Under the pieces are notes generated by a model. The model saw only the letters and a program-made list of their open reading frames with translations. It ran no database searches and was not told where the DNA came from. The position numbers were made by a program, and so were the translations under genes. From contig NC_057864.1 of NCBI RefSeq assembly GCF_019393635.1, positions 443,866,822-443,930,821 of the forward strand: DNA of 64,000 bases, read 5' to 3'. Source of the stretch: Dromiciops gliroides (Eukaryota > Chordata > Mammalia > Microbiotheria > Microbiotheriidae). Numbering within the stretch: the stretch's first letter is position 1; each line of letters opens with the position of its first letter. Below are positions 53,481 to 63,429 of the stretch, in pieces.

Positions 53481-53734
53481 CCCATTCTTCTTAGGACACA
53501 CAGTTCTCCCTGCCTACCAGCAATGCCAGATGAGAGTCTGTGTTCCAGAAATTTTTTAACTGTACTGCTATTCCTGTGTGACTCTGGCATTACAGAAGAC
53601 TGCTGAAGCAACATCAATGTCTCATCCATCTCTGACTCCAAGTAGATCCCAGTCACCAACTGTCAGCTCCCTATGCCTTCCCTTCTGCAGGTATATACTC
53701 TCTATTAGTCTAGGAGCTTAAAAAGTTACCTAGA

Positions 53735-53879
53735 GGGGGCAGCTAGGTGGTGCAGTGGATAGAGCACTGGCCCTGGATTCAGGAGTACCTGAGTTCAAAT
53801 CTGGCTTCAGACGCTTGACACTTACTAGCTGTGTGATCCTGGGCAAGTCACTTAACCCCCACTGCCTGGCCAAAAAAAA
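53735..53879 (+). mobile_element. CORE-SINE
   Basis: Complete copy. The duplication 'aaaagttacctaga' is perfect at 53721-53734 and 53880-53893. Confidence 0.96.
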
Positions 53880-53893
53880 AAAAGTTACCTAGA

Positions 53894-54489
53894 TTTGTGC
53901 CTTGGCCTCCTTACTGAGGTGACTGGTTGGGAGCATTAAGGCATGGAGGAAAAAGATGGCAGGTGAAGGAAGCAAACCATCTGGGAGAACAGAAGGGACA
54001 AAGGGGAAAAGTCCCCTTCTACAACTGCTGCTGATGCTCATGCTGCCTTCTCCCGTTTCTCTGCTTCTTGGCATTCAAAGAATTTCACATCCTTCCTTCT
54101 TTATGTCTCACACCCACCTACTCTCATACGGCCTCTGGCATACACTGTTTCTGCTGTTGACACAATTTCTTTCATGCTCATATATAACCACACACAGTTG
54201 TTCCCTTTCTCTCCCTCAGTCTTTTATTCTGTCTTCTTGGCCTCATCTCTATCTCAACGTTTCCCGATCTTTCTGTGCGTCCGTATATACCAGCAGACTC
54301 TCGGGATTTGGCTCTGACCCTTATATTTCTCCTTCAGTCTCTGTCCTTGTAGACTTCATCAAGGGATGCAACCCTAATGAAGAAGAGAAGCTATCTCCAA
54401 CAGGACCAATACCAAATGTTGACCGAATGCTACCAACAGGGTAGGCAAGGCATTCTGAGGGAGAGCTATGTCAGGAGGCTCAAACAACC
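53894..54489. other. Unassigned, 162-codon plus-strand frame
   Basis: The frame 53956-54444 is among the longer non-simple frames in the window. It has a hydrophobic stretch ('LLQLLLMLMLPSPVSLLLG') but no known domain. It is probably chance in a pyrimidine-rich stretch. Confidence 0.35.
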
Positions 54490-54690
54490 TGAATGAGATT
54501 TAGTCCAGGAATCAATTCTGCAGATGTCACAGCCCCACCTCATCAGGAACCACAGCTACTGAGGACCAGAAGAAGAAAGTCCTTAATACCAAAGTCCTTG
54601 GAGCTATCAAATAATTCAACATCAGAAACCACTAAGGTTTTGTTCATGGAAAATCTGCTAAAGAAGATGCATATACTATCTGCTAAGGAC
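54490..54690 (+). pseudogene. YBX-like cold-shock-domain fragment, copy 2
   Basis: From 54555 the frame reads 'ATEDQKKKVLNTKVLGAIK', a TAA at the conserved W, 'FNIRNH', a TAA at the conserved Y, then 'GFVHGKSAKED'. The Y-box cold-shock domain has KVLGTVKWFNVRNGYGF and TKED there, so RNP1-like sequence is still visible. The similarity ends shortly after, as in copy 1 (22.6 kb, minus strand), and the two copies also agree upstream ('caggaaccacagctactgag'). A truncated retrocopy is likely. Confidence 0.68.
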
Positions 54691-54699
54691 TACTTGACC

Positions 54700-54860
54700 T
54701 TTCTCTCTTACAGCTCAAACCTCCTATATATGTTTTCTCTCCCTTCTCTTCCCCCATTATAGTGTGAGCTCTTGAAAACAAAGACTTTCTTTCTCTCTAT
54801 CCCCAGGGTTTCACACATACTAAGCATTTAATAAATGCTTTTCCATCCATTCATTCAGGA
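54700..54860 (+). repeat. L2-like tail
   Basis: 'agtgtgagctcttgaaaaca' and 'aagcatttaataaatgcttt'. Confidence 0.6.
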
Positions 54861-55269
54861 ACATTTTCAGGAGGGGTTCTCTCAGTGGCCTTCATAGAAT
54901 TATATCAGGAGGGGCCCAAGATCATGATAAATGGGCAGGGATTTGTATTGCCAAAATAATACCCATGAGCCTTGGGTGAATCAACAAGGGTCTGAGGATT
55001 CCAACTTCCTTTGATGGGAAGCACCCACCCCAATGGGTGGGACGGTCTAATAAGCAGATGTGAAGCAGTCCCAGAGTCCACAGCTCCAAGCATGAGGAGT
55101 CAGGCAGCAAGCCAAAAGGTGGGTTGGAGAGGCCGGAGCCTAAACAAGTCTCAACTCAGACTCATGAAGTAGTTTTCATTTGGTCTGGATGAGAGAAGCT
55201 GAGAATGTGTCTGTTTTGAATTTCTGATCTCTTTAAATGCTGGGGCCTATATGCATAGCTGACTATGAG
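54861..55269. other. Unassigned sequence
   Basis: No feature recognised; the paired minus-strand frames overlap in two phases and look like chance. Confidence 0.4.
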
Positions 55270-55740
55270 ATGGCATTTCAGAGTACTGTCCATCTATGAC
55301 ATTCCCTTCCTCAAGAATCTTCAGTGGCTCCCTATTGTCTTAAGAAAAACAAGAATCTCCTCTTGTCACTTAAAGCTCTTCCCAGTCTGAGCCCAGCCTA
55401 CCTTTCCAGACTTTCTTCACATTATTCTCCTTTATCCATTTTCCATTCCACCAAAATTATTTAGTTGTCATTCCCCAAATATGCATGCATTCTCCTGCTT
55501 TCTGGTCTTTGCAGTTGGTCCCATATCCCTGAAATGCATTCCCTCTTCACCTATACCCCTCAGAATCCTTATCTATATTCAAGGTTCAACTCAGGCACCA
55601 CCTCCTATGGGAAGCCTTTCCAGGTCTCCTTAGCTATTGATTAGTGCCAGGTTCTGCACTAAGTACCTTATAAATATTATCTAATTTGATCCTTACAACA
55701 ATCCTGAGAGGTGCAATATATTTTCTCCCTTGGGGTCTTA
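55270..55740 (+). mobile_element. L2 LINE 3' end, with SINE-tail traces
   Basis: 'cttcagtggctccctattgt', 'cccagcctacctttccagac', 'gttcaactcaggcaccacct' and 'gggaagcctttccaggtctc' are the classic L2 3' order. 55630-55720 ('atctaatttgatccttacaa') looks like a reversed CORE-SINE tail. Confidence 0.8.
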
Positions 55741-55762
55741 GAAAGCAACCCTCATACAGGCA

Positions 55763-55908
55763 GCTAGGTGGCACAGTGGATAAAGCATCAGCCCTGGATT
55801 CAGGAGGACCTGAGTTCAAATCTGACCTCAGACACTTGACACTTACTAGCTGTGATCCTTAACAAATCACTTAATCCTCATTGCCCCACCAAAAAAAAAA
55901 AAAAAGAA
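55763..55908 (+). mobile_element. CORE-SINE
   Basis: 'ggcagctaggtggcacagtg' to 'cctcattgccccacc' plus A-run. 'agaaagcaaccc' occurs on both sides. Confidence 0.92.
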
Positions 55909-55919
55909 AAAAGAAAGCA

Positions 55920-56559
55920 ACCCCTGAGGAGTTGGGTAGTGATTTTGTAATGCCTTTAACTCGATCCCCAACCAGTGTATTTCCCCTCTAAGCTTATCAG
56001 CTGAAAATAATTTAGTCAATCATCCTTCATTTTTAGAAAGGTGGTATTTATAAAGTGGTAGGGTGCAAACAGTTGGTATAAAACATCCTGCCCCACCCCT
56101 CAAAAAAGTCTGTACTACACTCTTTCATAAATATATACAGAGTCCAAGGCAAAATGGGCTTAATCTTAGATAACATATATGGCAAAGCTCCTATTTACTG
56201 GAAGTTCCTTTCTTCCATTCATGGAGTACTCAAGAAGTTTCCCTTAAGGATGACGAATCTGGTTCAGCCTGTTTTTGGATCCCAACAGACATGGCCATTA
56301 GCCTCTACTATTCTGGTGGGAGGATGCCAGAACCCTGATGAGAAGATGGGAAGTCAAAATCCTTCAGACCCTTTAGAATTCACCTAGCTCTCCTCCAGCC
56401 AAGGGCCCAGCCAAAGTAGGGTGGGAGAAGAGACTTGACCAAGGTCAAAGTAGGTCTCCTGTCTAGTGTTATTTCATTTCATCTAATAACTTTCCAATTC
56501 TTTTCACACTTAGTATACAATCTGTGATTGATCAGTTGAAGCTCAGTCTTACCTAGTGA
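55920..56559. other. Unassigned sequence
   Basis: A 77-codon frame at 56154-56387 is not recognised. Confidence 0.4.
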
Positions 56560-56910
56560 AGTTAGCAAGAAAAAATGGGGGTGAGGGTAGAGAGTTTATG
56601 ACTCTTCTCTTATACCAGGCTGAGGAAAGTCAAATTTACTTGGTAGACAAAAGGAAACCAATGAAGATTTTTGATTAGAGAGTGATAAAATCAGGTCTTG
56701 GGATAAAGGACTTAGAGTTGCAGGGGTGTGTCAGCCATAGGAAGGATGGAATGGGGAGCCTGGGCCAGGGGTTAGTGGCAAAGACATCTGTTAGGTTATA
56801 GTGATAGCTCAAATAGTCAGTTAAGAATGACACATGCATGTCAGCTGTTCATTGGTAGAATGAGAGGTAAGAAAGAAGAGATGAAGACAATTCCAAAATT
56901 ACAAATAGGA
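56560..56910 (-). mobile_element. L2 LINE remnant
   Basis: Antisense L2 wording 'ggaaaccaatgaagattttt', 'gagagtgataaaatcaggtc' and 'gaagacaattccaaaattac'. Confidence 0.6.
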
Positions 56911-57084
56911 GAGGCAGGTGAATGGTTGTGCCCACACAAAGAGAAGGTACAAACTTGAATAAGTTTGGGTGGAGCTTCCAAATTTCTTGTCTTTTTCCTA
57001 CCTTTGTGCCATTGCCCCTTCCTCCCAAGTACCCAGTGCCATCATTATAGTCTTTTACAAAATTCTAGCACTACAAGAAATCTG

Positions 57085-57184
57085 TCCATCTTCCCATATT
57101 CATCTTAGATATGAGGAAACTGAGGCCCCAAGACTTACCCAACGTCACGCAACTAGTTGGTGGCAAATTAGGAATTCAAACTTA
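57085..57184 (-). repeat. MIR-like fragment
   Basis: 'atgaggaaactgaggcccca' and 'aattaggaattcaaacttaa'. Confidence 0.5.
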
Positions 57185-57475
57185 AGTCTCTAATAATAAT
57201 GATGACAGTTAATATTTATATAGTGCTTTAAGGTTCGCAAAATACTTTATAAACATTCTTGCATTTCATCCTTACAACAAGCCTGGGAAGTAGGTGCCAT
57301 TATCATTCCCATTTGTATAGATGTAACACTGTACAGTTGAGGAAACTGAGGCAGATAGAAGTTAATTCACTTACCCATGGTCACATAGCTAGTGTCTGAG
57401 GTTGGATTTGAACTCTTCTTCTTGACTCCAGGCCCAACACTCTATCCACTGGGCCACCTAGCTGCTGGTACAAAT
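57185..57475 (-). mobile_element. Long old CORE-SINE, antisense
   Basis: 'tatatagtgctttaaggttc', 'tcatccttacaacaagcctg', 'ggaaactgaggcagatagaa', 'ccactgggccacctagctgc'. Same type as 10.1 and 34.1 kb. Confidence 0.7.
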
Positions 57476-57559
57476 AGTTTGCTAAATAATTGCTGATAGC
57501 AGTGGGCATTACCTTGCTCAGGAGTAACATTTTGACGGGTATCAAAGCCTTAAATCTTT

Positions 57560-57690
57560 AGTCAGAGTTGGAAGGGCCCAAAGGTTCAGTGTGATCTCCT
57601 CATTTTATGATGGGAAAACTGAGATGCAGAGAGATAAAGTTACTTGTTCAGGTCACACAGGTAATTAGTGGAAGATCCAGGAGAAAAGCT
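57560..57690 (-). repeat. MIR-like fragment
   Basis: 'cattttatgatgggaaaact' and 'agttacttgttcaggtcaca'. Confidence 0.5.
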
Positions 57691-57922
57691 CAGAATTACT
57701 CACCCCAAATCCAGCCATTTTTCCCTGGAACCACTTGTCCTCATCGTAAGTGGCATCATTTTCCACCTTGCGACTCCCATTGCTACTGTCGTTCTACCCT
57801 CCAAGCTAGACCACCAAAGGGCAGACCTAAAAGGAACTTGGCCCTGTACTCCCTGGGCTCATGCAGTCTCAAATTCACCCTAACCATTGTCAGCATGCCA
57901 TAAGATGAGAGGAGTACCCTTC
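57691..57922. other. Unassigned sequence
   Basis: Overlapping plus-strand frames extend through here but show no domain. Confidence 0.35.
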
Positions 57923-57926
57923 CTCC

Positions 57927-58427
57927 TGTGATGTTTAAAATCTAAATTGTGGTTGCCTTAAATTAGAAGCTTCAGCACCAGTCTTTGGGCATTAAACATT
58001 TATTAGAGCATACAGGTATTCACATGGAGTTCAGAAAGTTAAGAAAAGGCTTATCTAGCATAGAGTTCCAGCCTGGTTGGGTTCTTCCTCAAGTCCTTCT
58101 CTAGGAGCCTGCTTTAATCAGGAACCCTTCAGCAAGCTGATTGTGGAAGCTTTTTATAGGTCTGGAACAGAGGCGGTCCTTACACACTGCTTCAAGCTGA
58201 TTGGTTGGCATCATCTAAATCCATTGGCTTTGAAGGTGTTCTCAAGTTGAGTTCACAGTCTAGCTTCTGAGAACAATACCTTCTTAAGGGCTAGCCAGGT
58301 GTGATTACAATCCAGTTAAGTTGAAGTAGGCTAATCAGCAGTCAATCACTCTCACTTGATTCAATCAGTCTTGATTAATCTCCAGGTGGGTCTTTGAGTA
58401 TCTGCTAAATCCCATTATTTCATCACA
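57927..58427 (-). mobile_element. Solitary LTR fossil, TGTGATG...CATCACA
   Basis: The 501-base unit has perfect 7-base inverted ends and the 4-base duplication CTCC on both sides (57923-57926 and 58428-58431), as in class I retroviral insertions. Read on the minus strand it has 'ctataaaaagc' as TATA box and 'taataaatg' as poly-A signal in LTR order. It looks whole as a solitary LTR; no internal region is present. It shares little with LTRs A and B beyond TG...CA. Confidence 0.87.
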
Positions 58428-58549
58428 CTCCCTAAACCCCTCATAACCCCTTCTTCCCATCCCACCATCCATAATCAAGTCATCTCAATCATTACTTGAA
58501 GAAAGGATGTATTAACAGACTCCTAGATTGTTCCAATCCCTTTTATTTT

Positions 58550-58762
58550 TAAGTTTTGATTTCCACATTTACAACTCCCCTCTCTGGACTCTGCTACCCT
58601 AAATGTGTTTTGTCCTCACTAAAACATAAATTTCCTGAAGCCAGGGACTATCTTTTGTATTCATATCCCCAGTGCTTAACACAATGCTTGGCATATACTG
58701 TGCTTAATAAATGCTCTTCATTCATCCATTCAATCATTCATTCATTTGTTTGAATATCTATG
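58550..58762 (+). repeat. L2-like tail
   Basis: 'tttcctgaagccagggacta', 'cttaacacaatgcttggcat', then ATTC-type end units. Confidence 0.6.
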
Positions 58763-58771
58763 TATATTTGT

Positions 58772-58905
58772 ATGGCAATGAGAGTTAAGTGACTTGCCCA
58801 GAGTCACACAGCTAGTAAGTGTCAAGGGCCTGAGGCCAGATTTGAACTCAGGTCCTCCTGACTCCAGGGCCAGTGCTCTATCCACCGTGCCACCTAGCTG
58901 CCCCC
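58772..58905 (-). mobile_element. CORE-SINE
   Basis: 'tggcaatgagagttaagtga' to 'gccacctagctgccccc'. No T-run or TSD, so an older copy. Confidence 0.9.
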
Positions 58906-59505
58906 AGAGTCTTGTCTTCTCTGAATCCATATGGCTCTGAGATGTGCATCTGAGTGCTTGGCCTCTGCGTTTATTCTTTTCCATTCTAGGTGAAGGGAGT
59001 GGAGTTGCCAAGACCTTATGGGTTTTGAAAAGTCTGGACAGCACCTCTGCATCCCAGTACACCAGGTTTTTATGTCAGCCCAGGATCCATACCTCAAGGA
59101 ACAAGGATCAGGCTTCTGGCCTCAGGCTGATGAGGCTGAGATGATGACATCTGGCAAAGATGCCACCTTTGGATATGCATTTTGTGGGACCAATCCTATG
59201 TAGGAACTGAGCTAGGCTGACAATGTGGGATAGCCAGTAAGTCCCCAGTTAAACAGCTGCTTACTCAGAGAGTCTTGGGGGTCACAAGTAACCCTTCCTT
59301 AAAGAGCTTCCAAATATTGTTGTGGCAAAAAAGTTGATTTTTAAAAAATTATTATAAATAATAAGCACCTATTGTGAAGAAAATTCTTTTTCAGGTATAA
59401 GGTACTATAAAATGTTAGCTATTATTGTTGTTGCAATAATCAACTTCATGGGTGTTTTGCAAGGAAATCTCCCATTAAAGTACCATATAAATGTAGTTTA
59501 CCATT
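58906..59505. other. Unassigned sequence
   Basis: No feature recognised; overlapping frames on both strands. Confidence 0.4.
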
Positions 59506-59943
59506 AAAAAAAAAAAGATGAGCTGGATGCCATCAGAAAAAGCTGGAAAGACTTACATGAGCTGATGCAAAGTAAAATGTGCTGTATACAAAATAACAGC
59601 AATATTGTAAAATTATCTGCTATGAATGACTTGGTGATTTTTAGCAATGCAATGATCTAAGACAACTCTGAAGGACTTATGAAAAATGCAATCCATCTAC
59701 AGAGAAAGAACTGATGGTATCTGAATACAGATGGAAGTATATTTTGTTGTTGTTGTTAGTTCCTTTTTCTAAACTTTTTTGTCTGCTATGTTTTGCATGA
59801 CTGCATATGTATAACTTATATTGAATTGCTTGGGTTCTTAAGGGGAGAATGGGGAGAAAGGAAGAGAATTCAGAGCCAAAAGTTTTAAAAATCGATGTTA
59901 CAATTTGTTTTTACATGTAAGGTGGGGGCAAATTCTCAACAGA
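59506..59943 (+). mobile_element. L1 LINE 3' end
   Basis: 'gctggaaagacttacatgag', 'acagagaaagaactgatggt', 'gcatatgtataacttatatt' and 'gagccaaaagttttaaaaat' are the ORF2 end and 3' UTR of an L1 related to that at 39.1-39.9 kb. Confidence 0.75.
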
Positions 59944-60023
59944 CAAACAAATAAATAGAGAAATAGATAGATGATAGATAGATAGATGATAAGTTATAGA
60001 TAGATAGATGAATAAATAAATGA
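59944..60023. repeat. GATA/AAAT tetranucleotide array
   Basis: Imperfect GATA units with AAAT at both ends, next to the L1 tail. Confidence 0.9.
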
Positions 60024-60029
60024 AAACTA

Positions 60030-60173
60030 TTTTTTTTTTGCGGGGCAGTGGGGGTAAAGTGACTTGCCCAGGGTCACACAGCTAGTAAGTGTCAAGTGTT
60101 TGAGGCCGGATTTTAACTCAGGTACTCCTAATCCAGGGCCAGTGCTTTATCTACTGTGCCACCTAGCTGCCCC
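60030..60173 (-). mobile_element. CORE-SINE
   Basis: T-run, 'gcggggcagtgggggtaaag' to 'gccacctagctgcccc'. Confidence 0.92.
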
Positions 60174-60964
60174 AAAATTTTAAAACACAAATAATAAGCA
60201 CCAACAAAAAAGATTTAAAACCAAGACTAAGGGGTGAAACGGCCAAACTTTAGCTACTATGTTCAAACCAAATGAATAAACAAATAGTAAACAAGCAAAT
60301 AAAATGACTCCTTCTAGTTTTGCAGTTTCTTCATCTTTGGCCTTATCATTCTCCCACCCTTCTTACTTTTCCACCTTTTATCTCTTTGTACAGTTGCAGT
60401 CAATTTATATCCAATCTAGCTTGTTTATTTCACTTTCAACTCATCTTTCCAAGCTTTTATAGGTAGGAAAACATCGAGTTTTTGCATTGGCAATGCAAAA
60501 AAAAAAAAAAAAAGGATTTTACAGCTGGAAGACCTACTCAATAAATGCCAAGTGTATGGGCCAGAAATCATATGCCTTCTTTACACAATTTAATTTGCAT
60601 GTCAGAAAAGAGCAAAGGGAAATTTGCGGGCCCAGTCTCCATGCATGTGCTGAGATTTTTTGTTTTTGTTTTTGTAAAGTCCCCCAAATAGGTTTGGGGG
60701 CATAGGATCCCTGTAAAGGATTTAAAAAGGAGTTCTAATACAAGGAATTTTCTAACTTTCTAGCAGACGTTACTTTGGGACTATGGACTTTAAATCAGCA
60801 TCAGACACAGGCAGTCAAAGAGACTTAATCTTACCTTGGGGTACTCTGGCTAGCTTTCGTTAGTTATTAGGTGTCATGACTCAGCATTGTCTATGAACCA
60901 AAAAAGCTTCTAGTCTCCACTTGTCACGAGGGGCTTTCTTATCAGACTGTAGTACAGAGTCTAG
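60174..60964. other. Unassigned sequence
   Basis: No gene or repeat recognised. Confidence 0.45.
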
Positions 60965-61153
60965 CACAAAACTTCTTAAACTGTGGGTCATGACCCCATA
61001 AAGGCTCAAGTAATTGAATTTTGGGGTTGTGAAAAATTTGGCAACAAAGGTTATGTATACCTGTTTTATATAGCTATATACCCGGAGTCATGTAAAAAAT
61101 TTCTTGGGTAAAAAAGGGTCACCAGTGGAAAAAATTTAGGAAGCCCTGGTCTA
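60965..61153. mobile_element. hAT-type MITE, second family
   Basis: The left end 'acttcttaaactgtgggtca' and the reversed right end 'cagggcttcctaaatttttt' are loose TIRs of hAT type. The body differs from the 3.3/11.4/16.9-kb family. No transposase. Confidence 0.6.
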
Positions 61154-62039
61154 AAAGATGACCCTCAAGAGCTGAATCTCAGACAATGGTAGTAGAGAGA
61201 AGCTTAGCAACTGTGTGACCAGAAGAAACATAGTGGAGAGTGGGAAATTGATGTCCACCACAAAAGCAACAAGGTCAATGGAAAAAACTTGCCAAGGAGA
61301 TGATGACCCAAGGAGAGTACAAAAGCCTGAAGAGAGCAGTATAAGGAGATCACCAGAGAACAGACATCACCGGCCCTTAGTAATGGAGGTCTAGGTTCCT
61401 TCTATCATGTGTGTGCCCTGGATACATGTTACTTAAATGTTTGTCTCCCTGGTCACACATGTTTTCTGCATGTATGTTCTTTCCCACTGGAGGCGTGCTA
61501 TCTAGGGTCAGGGTTTAGTTTTATTTTGCACGCAGGGACAGGGAGGGCTTTTAAAAACTGTCATTCTATATGCTCTGCTGTATGATTAAATGTCTTTTGC
61601 TTGGAACTAATGTCTCCTGTGATTGACTGGTAAAAGTAATTATCAGTGGGTAGAGCCTATGAGTTATGGTTTTGAGGGCATAGCTGGGGTCACTTTTCTG
61701 GCTGCCCATGTTTGATAAGGAGGAAGTCACTGGTGTTCAATATGAATTTTCATTTGTATTATTGTTCATATTTACGATGTCACTGATGTTGAAAACTCAA
61801 CAATGCAGATTTCTACATCCAGAAACTTGTCTGTAACTTACAGTCTTAGAAAATTCCCTGGGGTGCTGAGAAATGACCTAAGTTGGTCACACATCAGGAT
61901 TTGAACCAAGATCTTTCTGAACTTTAAGGCTAGCCCTCTATTCAAAACATCATGCTGCCTCTCTTATATGGATTTGTCATTAAAGGGCACTATGATATTT
62001 TACTATATTAATATATGATAATTTATTTAGCTGGTTTTC
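61154..62039. other. Unassigned sequence
   Basis: No gene recognised. 'gattaaatgtcttttgcttg' near 61586 has the look of an LTR or LINE end, but no boundaries were found. Confidence 0.4.
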
Positions 62040-62318
62040 AAAAGTTGAACATGTAGGGTTTTCTCTCAGTTTTTTTTCCATTAGAGAATAATTTTCCATA
62101 TACATACATATATATGTGTATGCCTATTTGTGTCTAATGGTAGCTATCTCTAGGGCTACGGGGGGAGAAAAAATAAATTTACACAATAACTTATTTAAAA
62201 GGAATAACAAGTTGTGCATAACGGATTTGCAGTTTCATGGGTAATCATTTTTTATTTTACTATGTTATGGGAATGCTTGTTTTCTTCCATGAATTAAAAA
62301 TAAAATTTAAAAAATAGA
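62040..62318 (+). mobile_element. LINE 3' end, family also at 52.1 kb
   Basis: 'ttgtgtctaatggtagctat', 'ggaataacaagttgtgcata', 'ggatttgcagtttcatgggt', 'atgcttgttttcttccatga' and an A-rich end. Confidence 0.65.
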
Positions 62319-62329
62319 AAAGCTATAAG

Positions 62330-62737
62330 TACTTTGATGCAGATAGCTCTTTTTTCTATTTGAATGACATTTTGGGGACAAAGTTCTAGCAATGATTACT
62401 TTAATAACTCACTGTCATCACCCAATACTCTCCTAAATATTTGTACTAGTCTTCATTCCCACTATCAATGTTATTGGATTCCTGTTTCCAGGTCTTTAAA
62501 ATCCAAATTGTATTTTTTATCACGTTGGGGGCCTATTCTTTGCCTTATTGCCTTCCAATCTGTATAAAGTGGTATTTTAAGTTTGCATTTGTTTGGATGT
62601 ATCTAATTACTAGTGAATTTGAGCAACTTTTCATGTGGTTTTTAATGGCTTATATTTCTGTCTTGATAAATTTTCCATTCATGTGTTTTAACCATTGTTC
62701 CATTGGTTATGCATATTATTAATCTTATAGCTACAGT
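62330..62737 (-). mobile_element. L1-like LINE fragment, antisense
   Basis: 'cttcattcccactatcaatg', 'tactagtgaatttgagcaac' and 'taaccattgttccattggtt' are typical of reversed L1 sequence. Open frames here are short. Confidence 0.5.
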
Positions 62738-62747
62738 CAGTTATTTT

Positions 62748-62880
62748 ATTTTTTTTGCAGGGCAATGGGGGTTAAGTGACTTGCCCAGGGTCACACAGCT
62801 AGTGTCTGAGGCCGGATTTGAACTCAGGTACTCCTGAATCCAGGGCCGGTGCTTTATCCACTGCACCACCTAGCTGCCCC
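62748..62880 (-). mobile_element. CORE-SINE
   Basis: 'gcagggcaatgggggttaag' to 'accacctagctgccccc'. 'cagttatttt' flanks it at 62738-62747 and 62881-62890. Confidence 0.93.
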
Positions 62881-63045
62881 CAGTTATTTTTTATAAATAT
62901 CTATGTTGAAAGTTTTGAATTCCAAATTCTATCCCTCCTTTCTTCCCTTCCCTCCCTCCTTCCAGAGGCTGTAAGCAATCAGATATAGTTTATACATGTA
63001 CCATTATGTAAAACATTACCATATTAGTCATTTACAATCAGTTCT
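62881..63045 (-). mobile_element. L1 3' end, antisense
   Basis: The reverse complement ('aatatggtaatgttttacat', 'gtataaactatatctgattg', 'agggatagaatttggaattc') aligns with 39726-39850. Confidence 0.8.
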
Positions 63046-63089
63046 TACAAATGCTAGATTTCAGACCTGTACTGAAGTGGTGACAATGA

Positions 63090-63345
63090 AAATAGTGAAC
63101 AGGAGATAGTTGTGACGGGTATTAAGGGAGGAAGAATTGACAGGATTTAATAACTGACTAAATATGAGAATTAAGGTAGAGAGATGATGCCAAGGTTTGG
63201 AATGGGCGAGAATCAACAGAGTAAAGTATGGGTGGAGCAGGTTTGGGGAAAAGAAAACAATTTGAGTTTTGAATGTGTTGAATTTGAGGTTCCAGAAATA
63301 TCTTGTAGGCAAACCAATGGCCAAGATTCAAGAGAGAGGTCAGGG
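63090..63345 (-). mobile_element. L2 LINE remnant
   Basis: Antisense L2 wording 'tgatgccaaggtttggaatg', 'ttgaatgtgttgaatttgag' and 'aatggccaagattcaagaga'. It parallels 14.05-14.3 kb. Confidence 0.6.
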
Positions 63346-63429
63346 CTAGAGACAGAGACTCACTTATCATTTACAATGAGACTGTAGATAAAACTGAAAT
63401 TAAATGAGATTGCCAATGGAGAAACTGGA

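Noticed and set aside
14939-59062. Recurring peptide 'GGTVDKALALDSGGPEFKS' and its variants in many short frames
   Set aside because: It is the CORE-SINE head and core translated, seen on both strands wherever the SINE lies.
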